Made by a program: the position numbers and the translations under genes. Positions 8,001 to 16,507 of a DNA stretch of 22,395 nucleotides are shown piece by piece (the stretch's first letter is position 1; every line of letters starts with the position of its first letter). Below the pieces are notes generated by a model. It was not told the origin of the DNA, searched no databases, and saw nothing but the letters and a program-made list of their open reading frames with translations. The stretch is from Bacteroidales bacterium UBA2030. Lineage in GTDB: Bacteria > Bacteroidota > Bacteroidia > Bacteroidales > TTA-H9. The stretch covers positions 1 through 22,395 of the forward strand of contig DDBO01000065.1 in the NCBI GenBank assembly GCA_002332755.1, read 5' to 3'.

Positions 8001-9076
8001 GCTTTACGGAAGACAAGTTAAAAAAACTATTCGAGCCTTTTGCCGTCAGTAAAACAAAACAAGAAACAAATGAATCAAAACGCTTTTATTCGGTAGGCCT
8101 GGGCCTGGCTGTCACTAAAGCCTTGGTAGACTTTTTAAAAGGCCATCTGGAAATAAAAAACCTACCCGAAGGAGGAGCCAAGGCAATAGTAACCCTGAAT
8201 GTAGAAAAAACTCATTCAAAGGGAATTGAAAGCGCTTTTCCAACTCCCCCAACAAAATTAGAGACTTTTACCAAATCATCGATGGATGAGCTAATTCCTC
8301 AAGACACACCGTATTCTGACACTAAGCCGTTAATTTTAATAGTTGATGATGAGCCAGAAATGCTACAAAGCATCACCGATGTACTGGGATACAATTATCA
8401 GTATATCTACGCAGAAAATGGAATTAAAGCCTTAGAACTACTTGAAATAAACTCACCACAGCTTATCATTTCAGACATTATGATGCCTGGTATGGACGGG
8501 ATAGAACTTTGCAAAAGCATCAGAGGAAATATAAAATACAGTCACCTACCTATCATTCTATTGACAGCCCGTGCAGAAATAGAAGACCGAATTTCCGGCC
8601 TGGAAGCAGGTGCGGATTCGTATATCCCCAAGCCTTTCCACCCACGACATCTCAGGGTTAGGGTAAGCAAGTTGCTTGAACAACGAGAACGATTTAAAGA
8701 AACATTCGGCAAACCTTCTACGCAAGCCTCACAAGCCTATCAGATTCCTGATCCTTTCCTTCACAAAATCATTAAAATAATAGATGAAAACCTCGAAGAT
8801 TATTCGTTAAATGCTGATTATCTATCCGATAAATTAGCCATCAGTAAATCTTCCTTGTATCTAAAACTGAAAAATCTGGCAAGAATCACCCCCCATGACC
8901 TGATTAACAAAAGAAGACTCGAAAAAGCTGCCCTTCTGCTAAAAACCACCCAACTTACTGTTAGTGAAATAATTGATCAGACCGGCTTTAACAGCCGTAC
9001 TTACTTTTATGAGCTCTTTACAAAGCATTACGGTTGTTCTCCTACTCAATTCAGAAAAGAAGTCGATTTTAATTAA
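5009..9076 (+). CDS. Hybrid two-component system (HTCS) sensor-regulator
   Basis: This 1355-aa one-protein two-component system would sense a glycan fragment in the periplasm and switch on the adjacent utilisation genes. An N-terminal signal sequence (about 1-25) is followed by a double beta-propeller built of repeats such as GYFWLGTWNGLNRWDG, IWVGTDGRGINII and LWVGSSGGIMAFS (about 30-690). A Y_Y_Y-type beta domain (about 720-785) and one membrane helix (about 793-815) come next. The cytoplasmic part has a HisKA box LAHELRTPLT with His850, a HATPase with Asn965, SDQGEGF and GLGLAV, a receiver with Asp1113/Asp1114, phosphoacceptor Asp1156 and Lys1208, and a C-terminal AraC-type HTH (about 1250-1350). 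All key residues are intact. It sits directly upstream of the PUL, as HTCS genes usually do. The sensed ligand is not known, and mannoside-containing oligosaccharide is inferred from GH130. Confidence 0.95.
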   Translation: MKPKYLILTALLLILTEILTLSVQAWERRIPVISLSRSEGLSNGAVNTIIRDHEGYFWLGTWNGLNRWDGRSMEIFLPGKSSTDIHNHVIREIYEIPGKGLWLLTNKGISFYNSRTGIFKGFFTDLKGNINHETDISITLTHGRGVFVWIKSLGLFQYDSINDNFREVEFAGKASLLQERVWRIHSLSDKLIFIGESGNIWLLKQQNLQLINHCSISRPIIRTWCFERNNEGWVILAQRNGPSLTINLSTGKINEIALLGDNITAWSSPKNQKYFLVGSEKGNIYLFNPDSLGLKKIIDSRQYATVEAFTSRILDIYQDEEEGLFIGTDGNGIFIFRPISAEISSLPATRLSYPVVRCFLRFGDKLLVGTKGGGINILNQEGKHIGTLTDANGLNNNSVLSMHQRPGGKIWVGTDGRGINIIDPMNTKISALNQEILPPSIREMGSVYRILDDGRGNVFLGTSGWGVIWLQYDQKKPDVLFSATQLPITNENSGTVIRKVIYALALQKPGIIWIGVRGEGLIKFNYLNNRIESTYNTSNNPDLIINDDILSLFFDHHGVLWVGSSGGIMAFSVEDNKIRKENESVLKRLQYLSIHSIQEDRLNNLWISTSAGIVRIDTQREGAFFFDKVDGLINDEYSDGAGFYDPTTDLFYAGGTRGIDRIQTNSINIRRTFPVLAFTKLYIADKLIKPGTSPLQENLNWQKALHLSYSQNSLSIEATPVTAASRTNFRVLYKLLPTDTAWKEPGPTGLISLVNLRPGEYSLLVTLANDNFRLAQPPRLIKIKVDPPIFLSKPAIIAYILTLILIQTGILLFYRRKAALKRRRALEELEKQKERELQEYKIEFFTHLAHELRTPLTVINTQTYRLIEDPTTRKLKIPLIRIYRNTLRLQKLVNEIMQFRRLEKRNEILQIQPCKIDEIINEIINDLEVLAVQRQINFNVYCPDNLHLYCDKEKLYRILSNLISNSIKYNREGGTVNIEVSWIHPSSIQIAISDQGEGFTEDKLKKLFEPFAVSKTKQETNESKRFYSVGLGLAVTKALVDFLKGHLEIKNLPEGGAKAIVTLNVEKTHSKGIESAFPTPPTKLETFTKSSMDELIPQDTPYSDTKPLILIVDDEPEMLQSITDVLGYNYQYIYAENGIKALELLEINSPQLIISDIMMPGMDGIELCKSIRGNIKYSHLPIILLTARAEIEDRISGLEAGADSYIPKPFHPRHLRVRVSKLLEQRERFKETFGKPSTQASQAYQIPDPFLHKIIKIIDENLEDYSLNADYLSDKLAISKSSLYLKLKNLARITPHDLINKRRLEKAALLLKTTQLTVSEIIDQTGFNSRTYFYELFTKHYGCSPTQFRKEVDFN

Positions 9077-9161
9077 CAGCCTCATTAGCAAATATTAACT
9101 AGATTTTTACATACATAACATGTCATAAAACATTAATAACCAGTATTTTAATTCTCCTAAA

Positions 9162-9169
9162 AATCTTTG
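9162..9169 (+). promoter_or_regulatory. Weak alternative -7 box in the HTCS-GH130 gap
   Basis: AATCTTTG differs from TAnnTTTG at its first base. If used, it would give a leader of about 185 nt before ATG 9361. The 284-nt gap 9077-9360 has no gene that I can see. It is the natural place for an HTCS operator, but I see no clear repeated binding site. Confidence 0.2.
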
Positions 9170-9334
9170 TAATGCTGCATTTCATTCCAAAATCTATCTC
9201 ATTTGAAATTGAGCAGACAAAATAGAACCCTGTAAACATCATTTTGGCAGGAAAGATATTCAAAGCCACAAAATTTCGTAATCCTTCGAACAAAATTTAT
9301 AATCGGGCGGACACGGGTCGCAAACGATTGCACT

Positions 9335-9342
9335 TAATTTCG
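9335..9342 (+). promoter_or_regulatory. Candidate -7 box for the PUL operon
   Basis: TAATTTCG is the same octamer as the box before the HTCS gene. It is 18 nt before ATG 9361, matching the spacing seen elsewhere in the window. It lies inside the upstream TTG-led extension of the GH130 frame and so favours the ATG start. Confidence 0.4.
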
Positions 9343-9360
9343 GAGCAAAAATTTCCAAGA

Positions 9361-10410
9361 ATGAAAAAAGCAGAAGTATTGCGTTCCGAACACAATCCTT
9401 TATTGCGACCTGCCGATATCCGTCCGTCAATAGAAGGAATGGAGGTGGCATGCTTGCTCAATCCCGGCGTATTTAGGTTTAATGATAAAATCTGGCTGCT
9501 GCTGAGAGTTGCCGAGCGTCCAAAGCAATCGGAAGGGAAAATTTCATTCCCGGTTTATAATAAAGAAGGGAAAATTGAAATTTTGACTTTTGAAAAGGAC
9601 GATCCTGCATTAAACGCCAGCGACCCTCGCGTAATAAGGTATAAAGGACAGGACTATTTGACCACCCTTTCCCACTTAAGATTAGTTTGCTCAGATGACG
9701 GGATAACATTCTATGAGCCAGAAGGCTACGAACCCATCATGGGCAAAGGCGAATTAGAACTTTTTGGCATTGAAGATTGCAGAGTTGTTTTTATCGACAA
9801 CAAATATGTGCTCACCTTCACAGAAGTATCTCCTGTTGGGGTTGGTGTAGGTTTGATTACCACACAAAACTGGAGAGATTTTCAGCGCGAAGGAATGATT
9901 TTTCCTCCGCATAATAAGGATTGTGCAGTATTTGAAGAAAAGATTGGAGAAAAATACTGGGCACTCCATAGACCGAGCAGCCCAGAACTGGGAGGCAATT
10001 ATATCTGGATAGCACAATCGCCCGACCTTATTCATTGGGGGAAACACCAATGTCTGGTTACCACTCGTAAAGGCTGGTGGGATTCTGCGAGGGTTGGTGC
10101 AGGTGCTGCCCCTATCAAAACACCTAAGGGTTGGCTCGAAATTTATCATGGGGCTAACGAACAACATCAATATTGCCTGGGCGCCCTTCTGCTCGACTTA
10201 AACGACCCCACCAAAGTGCTGGCCAGAAGCCATGATCCCATCATGCAACCTGAAATGCCCTATGAACTTACCGGTTTCTTCGGAAATGTGATATTCACCA
10301 ATGGCCACTTTGTGGAAGGTGACACCATTTATATGTATTACGGTGCGAGTGATGAAGTTATCTGCAGAGCTCAATTATCTATCGATCAGATTTTAGAAAC
10401 CCTTTTATGA
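9361..10410 (+). CDS. GH130 family beta-mannoside phosphorylase
   Basis: GH130 enzymes phosphorolyse (or, in one subgroup, hydrolyse) beta-mannosidic bonds, giving mannose 1-phosphate and a shortened sugar. The 349-aa product from ATG 9361 has the five-bladed-propeller motifs of the family: LLRVAERP, ASDPRV with Asp88 as the likely general acid, FGIEDCRVV, the phosphate-site segment HNKDCAVFEEKIG and ALHRP (His203, Arg204), DSARVGAGAAPI, and YYGASDEVI. The retained basic HRP signature suggests a phosphorylase rather than one of the hydrolases that have lost phosphate-binding residues. There is no signal peptide, so it is cytoplasmic. A TTG at 9244 in frame adds 39 non-conserved residues and is less likely. 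Its last bases overlap the next gene as ATGA. The linkage (beta-1,4 to Glc or GlcNAc, or beta-1,2) cannot be fixed by eye. Confidence 0.9.
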   Translation: MKKAEVLRSEHNPLLRPADIRPSIEGMEVACLLNPGVFRFNDKIWLLLRVAERPKQSEGKISFPVYNKEGKIEILTFEKDDPALNASDPRVIRYKGQDYLTTLSHLRLVCSDDGITFYEPEGYEPIMGKGELELFGIEDCRVVFIDNKYVLTFTEVSPVGVGVGLITTQNWRDFQREGMIFPPHNKDCAVFEEKIGEKYWALHRPSSPELGGNYIWIAQSPDLIHWGKHQCLVTTRKGWWDSARVGAGAAPIKTPKGWLEIYHGANEQHQYCLGALLLDLNDPTKVLARSHDPIMQPEMPYELTGFFGNVIFTNGHFVEGDTIYMYYGASDEVICRAQLSIDQILETLL

Positions 10411-11660
10411 AAGTTTTAGAGAAATTCTACGGAGAATACAGATATTTTCAGAGCATGCCACACAATATGCGTGTGCTGCTGGTAACCAATATGCTCTATT
10501 CGATGGTTTTGCCGGTAGTCGAAGTATTCCTTGCAGCATACATTATGCGCTACTATAATGAAACCATCTTTGTGGCTCTTTTCCAGTTAGCCATGTATTC
10601 TGGCATTGTTATTACTTCAGTTTTGAATGGATTTTTTCTGAGAAAGTTCAACATTGCCCACCTTTACACCTTTGGAATCTTACTCTCAGGTGTAACCATG
10701 CTCGGTATGATGCAGGTAGATGGACTTACGGTAGCAGGACTATTTACTGCAGGCCTTCTTATTGGAGCATCTTCAGGATTTTTCTGGACCAATCGCTATT
10801 TAATGACTTTTAATTCAACCGAAGACACAAACCGCAATTACTTCTTTGGATTGGAATCATTCTTTTTCACCGTCTCCAATATTACTATTCCTCTTTTGGT
10901 TGGAGCCATACTCTCGCGCTTCGATGGCCTTGAAATTTGGGGTATTACTTTTAATGTTTACAGTGGTTATCGATTTGTAACCGTTTTGGTATTTTTTATC
11001 ACAATTCTTGCCGGATTATCTCTCATGCGTGCCAAATATTCCAATCCTGAACAGAAAGCATTTCTCTTTTTCAAATTTCACAAATTATGGAATCTGCAAA
11101 TACTGCTTGCAGCTTTAAAAGGTTTGGTTCAGGGATTTTTGGTGACGGCCCCAGCCATGCTTATCATGCGATATGTGGGTAAAGAAGGATCGTTGGGATT
11201 AATTCAGGGTTTAGGAGGGGGATTAACGGCACTTATTATATATCTCCTTGGACGCTTTACTAAACCTAAACACCGATTAACCATTTTCAGTATAGGATTA
11301 AGTATTTTTCTTTTAGGTACATTAATCAATGCCTGGCAACTCACTGCTATGGGGGTCATCATTTTCCTGTTATGCAAAGTTGTTTTTCAACCACTTCACG
11401 ATCTCGCATACTATCCTATCATGCTCAAAGTAATCGATACGGTTTCTGTTCTTGAAAAGCGTAACCCTTATGCCTACATACTCAACCATGAATTCGGCCT
11501 TTACGTGGGCCGCTTTTTGGGATTAATTATTTTTATTACTCTCGCATTACAAGTTTCGGAAACATTTGCCCTTCAATGGGCACTGGTAATTGTTGCCGCC
11601 CTTCAAATGCTTTCAATACCTCTCGCATTTCACATCACTAATAAATCTTACAAACTATGA
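10407..11660 (+). CDS. MFS-type inner-membrane transporter
   Basis: This 417-aa polytopic membrane protein has about twelve hydrophobic segments, for example LLVTNMLYSMVLPVVEVFLA, FTAGLLIGASSGFFW and AMGVIIFLLCKVVF. A basic cytoplasmic loop in the middle (RAKYSNPEQKAFLFFKFHKL) divides it into two halves, as in the major facilitator superfamily. I see no strong signature for a particular substrate. It is reminiscent of the YqgE-like group rather than of sodium-sugar symporters. Start and stop are both ATGA overlaps, with GH130 upstream and the lipoprotein gene downstream, so the three are translationally coupled. The inferred job is to carry the oligosaccharide from periplasm to cytoplasm for GH130. 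Confidence 0.85.
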   Translation: MKVLEKFYGEYRYFQSMPHNMRVLLVTNMLYSMVLPVVEVFLAAYIMRYYNETIFVALFQLAMYSGIVITSVLNGFFLRKFNIAHLYTFGILLSGVTMLGMMQVDGLTVAGLFTAGLLIGASSGFFWTNRYLMTFNSTEDTNRNYFFGLESFFFTVSNITIPLLVGAILSRFDGLEIWGITFNVYSGYRFVTVLVFFITILAGLSLMRAKYSNPEQKAFLFFKFHKLWNLQILLAALKGLVQGFLVTAPAMLIMRYVGKEGSLGLIQGLGGGLTALIIYLLGRFTKPKHRLTIFSIGLSIFLLGTLINAWQLTAMGVIIFLLCKVVFQPLHDLAYYPIMLKVIDTVSVLEKRNPYAYILNHEFGLYVGRFLGLIIFITLALQVSETFALQWALVIVAALQMLSIPLAFHITNKSYKL

Positions 11661-13384
11661 CTGCAAACCCGAAACAACTTTGGGCTGCCTCAATCATTCT
11701 TAGCCTCTTTTTGATAAGCTGCGGGAATAAAACACTAGCTCCTGTGGAACAAAAGAGCATTTCACGGATAGAACAAATGCCTGATATTCCTTCGCCCTTA
11801 AGTATTATAGATTGGAGATCAAAAGCTCTCCAGTTCGATAGCTTGGTTTTTAACCTCCAGGCAACGGTACCCATGGGCCCTTTCATCTGGATTGACACCA
11901 ATAAACGCAATTTCCCTCAAAACACGTTTGGGCTTTATACGGCTATTGGAGATATCCGTCAGGGCCCGCAGCATAATGGCGGAGAATTTCATGAAGCACT
12001 ATGCTCTCTCTCTTCATTGGTAAGTGCTGGCTTGGTTGGAATCGACAAAACAAATCAAAAGGGTTATAACTACGTAAAAATGGCTCAAAACTATTTCAAC
12101 CGCGAAAATGGTTGGAATATTGTAATGAATAATACTCATCCTGAAGTAGCATCCTTGGGCGGCGGCTACGGACGAGATTGGTGGTACGATATTTATCCCA
12201 ACATACTTTTTTATGCAACGGCCCAGTTATTTCCCGGGGTGAAAGGCAATAGTGAAATCCTGCTAAGTATTGCCAATCAATTCTATAAGGCCGATTCCAT
12301 TCTGGCTGGAAATTATGATTATTCATTTTTCGATTACGGGCAAATGAAGCCAGGCCGCAACCACATACCCTGGCAGCAAGACGCTGCTGGTGGGCATGCA
12401 TGGGTATTATATTCAGCATATCAGCTGTTTAAAGATCAACGCTTTCTGAATGGAGCACGGCAGGCATTAGATGCACTAAACAAACAGCCCACCAGCAGGT
12501 TTTACGAAGTCCTTCTCCCCTTTGGCGCATACATTGCTGCACGTTTCAATGCTGAGCAAAATACCTCATTCGATGTAGGCAAAATGCTAAATTTCATTTT
12601 TGATGGATGCCAGGATACGAGCGGGCGCTTTGGATGGGGAGTTATTGCCGAGCGATGGGGAGACTATGATGTTTACGGCTTGCAGGGAAGTATTACCGAT
12701 GGTGGCGGATATGCTTTTTTAATGAACAGCATTGTGTTGGCTTGGCCTCTGGTACCTCTGGTAAAATACGAACCTGCTTATGCTAAAGCCATTGCCAAAT
12801 ACATGTTAAATGCTGTAAATGCCTCACGACTTTTCTACCCCGACCAAATAGATGAAAAACACCAATGGTTACCTGAAAAAAAAGACCTTACCAACGGTAT
12901 TATAGGATATGAAGGCTTGAGGAAATATGATGACTATGGTAAACCCTCCCTGAAAGGAGTTAGCCCTGTAGCATTAGGTGATGGCCCTAAATGGGCAAAA
13001 GGGCAACCCGAAGAGAGCATGTTCAGCATTTATAGCTCCTCGGTCGCCGGTGTCTATGGAGCTATTGTAAATAAAACAAATGTTGAAGGAATACTTAAGC
13101 TGGATTGTAATGCTACCGATTTTTATGCTGAAAACCCCTTTCCGGTATTTATGCTTTACAATCCCTATCCATCTTCTCATAAAGTGTCTTATTCTGCCCA
13201 ATCAAATGCCAAGCTTTATGATATGTTGATGCATCAATTTATTACTCAACAAGCGATAAAAGACACGATGATTGAAATGAAAGCCGGGGAGGTCCTTTTG
13301 ATAGCCGAACTTCCTCCTGATGCGAAGATTTCAGTCAAAGACTCCAGAATAATGTGCGACGGTAAAGTAGTGGCCTGGAAATAA
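11657..13384 (+). CDS. Lipoprotein of unrecognised family, probable alpha/alpha-barrel glycan-active enzyme
   Basis: I do not recognise this 575-aa protein as a named family. It has a lipoprotein signal peptide with lipobox LISC (Cys22). The residues after Cys (GNKTLAP) lack acidic surface-export residues, so a periplasm-facing anchor is likely. The body is helix-rich with regularly spaced GW, GWG and AAR segments suggestive of an (alpha/alpha)6 toroid (about 40-440), followed by a beta-type C-terminal domain (about 460-570). The same N-terminal region recurs in the T9SS protein at 19207, sharing GxDKxNQxGxNYV, DWWYxxxPN (Asp174 here), GWGxIxxxWGxYxVxGLxG, NASxLFYxD, SxxSSxVGxxxAxxNxTNxEGIL and NATD. 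Acidic and aromatic residues dominate the shared motifs, as in glycosidases and lyases. Its place between the transporter and SusC supports a role in glycan breakdown. The function is inferred only. Confidence 0.6.
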   Translation: MTANPKQLWAASIILSLFLISCGNKTLAPVEQKSISRIEQMPDIPSPLSIIDWRSKALQFDSLVFNLQATVPMGPFIWIDTNKRNFPQNTFGLYTAIGDIRQGPQHNGGEFHEALCSLSSLVSAGLVGIDKTNQKGYNYVKMAQNYFNRENGWNIVMNNTHPEVASLGGGYGRDWWYDIYPNILFYATAQLFPGVKGNSEILLSIANQFYKADSILAGNYDYSFFDYGQMKPGRNHIPWQQDAAGGHAWVLYSAYQLFKDQRFLNGARQALDALNKQPTSRFYEVLLPFGAYIAARFNAEQNTSFDVGKMLNFIFDGCQDTSGRFGWGVIAERWGDYDVYGLQGSITDGGGYAFLMNSIVLAWPLVPLVKYEPAYAKAIAKYMLNAVNASRLFYPDQIDEKHQWLPEKKDLTNGIIGYEGLRKYDDYGKPSLKGVSPVALGDGPKWAKGQPEESMFSIYSSSVAGVYGAIVNKTNVEGILKLDCNATDFYAENPFPVFMLYNPYPSSHKVSYSAQSNAKLYDMLMHQFITQQAIKDTMIEMKAGEVLLIAELPPDAKISVKDSRIMCDGKVVAWK

Positions 13385-13396
13385 AAACTTATACGT

Positions 13397-16300
13397 ATGA
13401 AAAGAATTTTACTCATTTTGATTTTTCTAAACAGTCTCATGGTTGCAAAGCCCCAGACAACCCTCGAAGGAAGAGTTACCGATGCCACCACCAATGAACC
13501 TCTTGTAGGTGTAACCGTTTTTCTGAAAGGAACTTCTATAGGAACCACAACCGATGTTGAAGGCAGATATCTGCTTAGAAATGCAGCAATTACCCCTCAA
13601 TCGGTAATAGTATTTTCTTTCGTGGGATACAAATCTATGGAAGTTGAAATGGGTAATCGCAAAGTAATTGACGTCAAGCTTGAACCCACCTCATACATGT
13701 TGGGGGAGGCAGTGGTTATTGGTTATGGTTCGGTTAAAAAGCGAAATGTACTAGGTGCCATTTCAAAAGTAGATCAAAAGGACATTGTAAGGCTGCCCGT
13801 AGCCGGTGTTGATCAGGCATTGCAAGGGGCTGTTGCCGGAGTAATGGTTACCCAGAATACAGGAGCCCCGGGAGAGGGGGTTTCGGTAAGAATTCGAGGC
13901 ATAGGATCAATTAATTCAAGCAATGCGCCCCTATACATTGTCGATGGCATTCCTACAGCCGATGCATTGAATATCCTATCTCCCTCTATGATCGAAAGTG
14001 TAACCGTTCTTAAAGATGCTTCTTCGGCGGCTATTTATGGTGCACGAGCCAATAACGGAATTGTTCTTATTACTACTAAGAAAGGCATGGAGGGCAAAGC
14101 CACCTTTCAATACCATGGAAAATCCGGGTTTCAGATGGTAACCCGAATCCCCAAAATGGTCAATACTGCGGATTACATAACCGTTTACAATGAGGCAGCA
14201 AGCAACGATAATAAATACCTGCCGGAAAGCTTACAAAGGCCTTTGATTACCGCTGAAGATGCATCAAAATTCAGTGACATCAACTACTTAAAAGAATTAT
14301 TTGTTCTTGCCCCGATTAACTCACATGAAATCAGTGTCTCGGGTAAAAACGGGAAAACCAGCTACATAATGGCCGGTTCGTTCTTCGATCAGCGTGGCGT
14401 CGTACAGAACACTGGTTATTCAAGAGTAAGTGTGAATACTAATGTTAACACCGAACTTAGCCGTTTTATTACTACAGGCTTGAGCCTCCTGGCCGGGCAT
14501 TCTTCTACCGACATTATTGGGAGTTCAGGCGATGGCTACGGTGGCAATGGTGGCAGTGTGGTACGATATGCTTTTTTCAGAAACCCGGCCATCCCCATAA
14601 AATTTCCAGACGGAACATGGGTTGACCGACCTGCAGAATATTTTGGCAATCAAGTTTACGATTCTTTCCTGGGCGATGGCTACAATCCTATTGGCATGGC
14701 CCAACTTAACGACCATAACCGTAAAGAGGATAATCTATTAGCAAAATGGCTACTGGATGTGAATTTCGCAAAAGATTTGAAATGGACTACCAATGCGGGT
14801 CTTGATTATCGAAATAGCTATACCCGAAGATTCAACCCCACCTGGGGCACCTTTAATCGTATCAATGCCAAAAACAGCCTCAATGTTACTCAGCTCAGAA
14901 CTGCCTCATGGACAGTGAACAGCTTCTTCAATTATGACTTTAAAGCAGGCGAACTGCACACTTTCAATGCGATGGCAGGTACCGAGGCTATCCGCAATAC
15001 AGGACGAGTTTTCAACGCGTCAGATTCAGATTTTCCTGTACAACAGGACAACATCATATATATTGGAAATGGTTTGGGACAGAAAACTGTCTCGCAGAAT
15101 GAGTATGCTTCATCCCTGCTTTCCTTCTTTAGCCGTCTTAATTATGATTATGCTGGTAAATATTATCTCTCAGGCACCTTCCGGCGAGATGGAACATCTC
15201 GATTTGTAGGTAAAAACCGCTGGGGTAATTTCTACTCGCTTTCTGGTGGTTGGATAATTAAACAAGAAGAGTTCCTCAAAAATGTAGACTGGCTCGAGAA
15301 TTTGAAACTTCGGTTGGGATATGGAGCAATTGGTAACCAGGAAATCGGTCTCTATGCATACAGCGATCGCATTTCTCCTTATTTCGATTACCCTTTTGGC
15401 GACCAACCCAATAGTGGATATGCTCAGACTGCACTGGGAAATCAGAATTTAAAATGGGAAACCTCATACCAGTACAATGCCGGCATAGACATGGAGGTAT
15501 GGAAGGGCGCTCTCGCCTTGTCGCTCGATTATTTCTATAAAATAACCGACGACATGTTAGTTAAAGCTTCCTATCCTCCTTCAGCAGGTTATGCTGATGC
15601 CCCCTGGATTAACAATGGGTCCGTTTTAAACACAGGGCTTGAACTGGAAGCGACTTATAAAAAGTCAGGGCCAGAATGGAATTACTCTATCTCAGGCAAT
15701 GTAACCTGGCTTCACAATGAAGTCAAAAAACTGCAAGCGCCTTTGATTGGAGGCAGAGTTGAATCGGGTGTGTATGCCACTTATACCACTGAAGGACAAC
15801 CCATTGGCGCCTTCTATCTCCTTGAGATGGATGGAATTTTTCAGAATCAAACCGAAATATTGCTTTCGGCTTTCCAGGGTAATAACATTCGCCCTGGCGA
15901 TGTTCGCTTTGTTGACCACAACAAAGATGGTAAAATTGACAACCAAGACAGGGTATACCTCGGCAGCGCTATTCCAAAAATTACGGGTGGATTGAACTTC
16001 TCCATGAATTACCGCAGTTGGGATGTAGGCCTTTTCTTGCAGGGTGTAGCAGGAAACAAAATCTACATGCAGATTTTGCAAGACATAGAAGGTTTTTACA
16101 GGGGCTTCCCTGTAACACAACGCTATTTCGACAACCGGTGGACAGGAGAAGGCACATCTAATACACAACCCCGCCCCTCATGGAGCGCCAAATCGAACAA
16201 TGCACGACCTTCTTCTCGCTTTCTTGAGGATGGCTCCTACTTACGAGTGAAAAATCTCCAGTTGGGCTATACACTTCCCAAAACTTTCCTTGCCTCTACT

Positions 16301-16489
16301 GGTCTATCGAAAATGAGGCTATACGTTTCAGCCACTAACCTTTTCACCTTCACTAGCTTCCCTGGTCTGGATCCAGAAATGACGGTAAGCGACAATTCCA
16401 AAAACGAAGGTGACCGTGCCAATGGAATCGACTGGGGAACTTACCCCTCTACCTTAACTCTGCTCATGGGTGTAGATCTTGCTTTCTAA
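13397..16489 (+). CDS. SusC/RagA family TonB-linked outer-membrane transporter
   Basis: This 1030-aa outer-membrane channel imports glycan fragments with energy from TonB. A signal peptide (about 1-19) is followed by a carboxypeptidase-D-like beta-sandwich (TLEGRVTDATTNEPLVGVTV, about 22-100). A TonB box region (EAVVIGYGSVKKRN) and a plug domain come next, with GAVAGVMVTQNTGAPGEGV, VRIRGIGSINSSNAPLYIVD and DASSAAIYGARANNGIVLI, which are classical SusC signatures. The rest is a 22-strand-type beta-barrel that ends in a terminal strand with aromatic Phe (VDLAF). The start is 12 nt after the preceding stop, with only an AT-rich leader, as usual in this phylum. It pairs with the SusD gene 18 nt downstream. 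Length and motifs are complete with no frameshift. The substrate is not evident from the sequence. Confidence 0.96.
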   Translation: MKRILLILIFLNSLMVAKPQTTLEGRVTDATTNEPLVGVTVFLKGTSIGTTTDVEGRYLLRNAAITPQSVIVFSFVGYKSMEVEMGNRKVIDVKLEPTSYMLGEAVVIGYGSVKKRNVLGAISKVDQKDIVRLPVAGVDQALQGAVAGVMVTQNTGAPGEGVSVRIRGIGSINSSNAPLYIVDGIPTADALNILSPSMIESVTVLKDASSAAIYGARANNGIVLITTKKGMEGKATFQYHGKSGFQMVTRIPKMVNTADYITVYNEAASNDNKYLPESLQRPLITAEDASKFSDINYLKELFVLAPINSHEISVSGKNGKTSYIMAGSFFDQRGVVQNTGYSRVSVNTNVNTELSRFITTGLSLLAGHSSTDIIGSSGDGYGGNGGSVVRYAFFRNPAIPIKFPDGTWVDRPAEYFGNQVYDSFLGDGYNPIGMAQLNDHNRKEDNLLAKWLLDVNFAKDLKWTTNAGLDYRNSYTRRFNPTWGTFNRINAKNSLNVTQLRTASWTVNSFFNYDFKAGELHTFNAMAGTEAIRNTGRVFNASDSDFPVQQDNIIYIGNGLGQKTVSQNEYASSLLSFFSRLNYDYAGKYYLSGTFRRDGTSRFVGKNRWGNFYSLSGGWIIKQEEFLKNVDWLENLKLRLGYGAIGNQEIGLYAYSDRISPYFDYPFGDQPNSGYAQTALGNQNLKWETSYQYNAGIDMEVWKGALALSLDYFYKITDDMLVKASYPPSAGYADAPWINNGSVLNTGLELEATYKKSGPEWNYSISGNVTWLHNEVKKLQAPLIGGRVESGVYATYTTEGQPIGAFYLLEMDGIFQNQTEILLSAFQGNNIRPGDVRFVDHNKDGKIDNQDRVYLGSAIPKITGGLNFSMNYRSWDVGLFLQGVAGNKIYMQILQDIEGFYRGFPVTQRYFDNRWTGEGTSNTQPRPSWSAKSNNARPSSRFLEDGSYLRVKNLQLGYTLPKTFLASTGLSKMRLYVSATNLFTFTSFPGLDPEMTVSDNSKNEGDRANGIDWGTYPSTLTLLMGVDLAF

Positions 16490-16507
16490 CAAAAAATAAG
16501 TATAGAT

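Noticed and set aside
9244..9360. TTG start for GH130
   Set aside because: It adds 39 basic, non-conserved residues with no signal peptide. The ATG at 9361 begins right before the GH130 N-terminal strand.
9754..10170. 138-aa open frame on the - strand inside GH130
   Set aside because: It is a shadow of a confidently assigned gene, with no recognisable motif and no promoter.
11657..13384. Assignment of the 575-aa lipoprotein to GH144 or another known alpha/alpha-barrel glucanase family
   Set aside because: The tryptophan/glycine motifs superficially recall such enzymes, but I could not match family-specific catalytic segments.
15692..16168. 158-aa open frame on the - strand inside SusC
   Set aside because: It lies antisense to conserved SusC barrel sequence, with low-complexity composition and no family resemblance.
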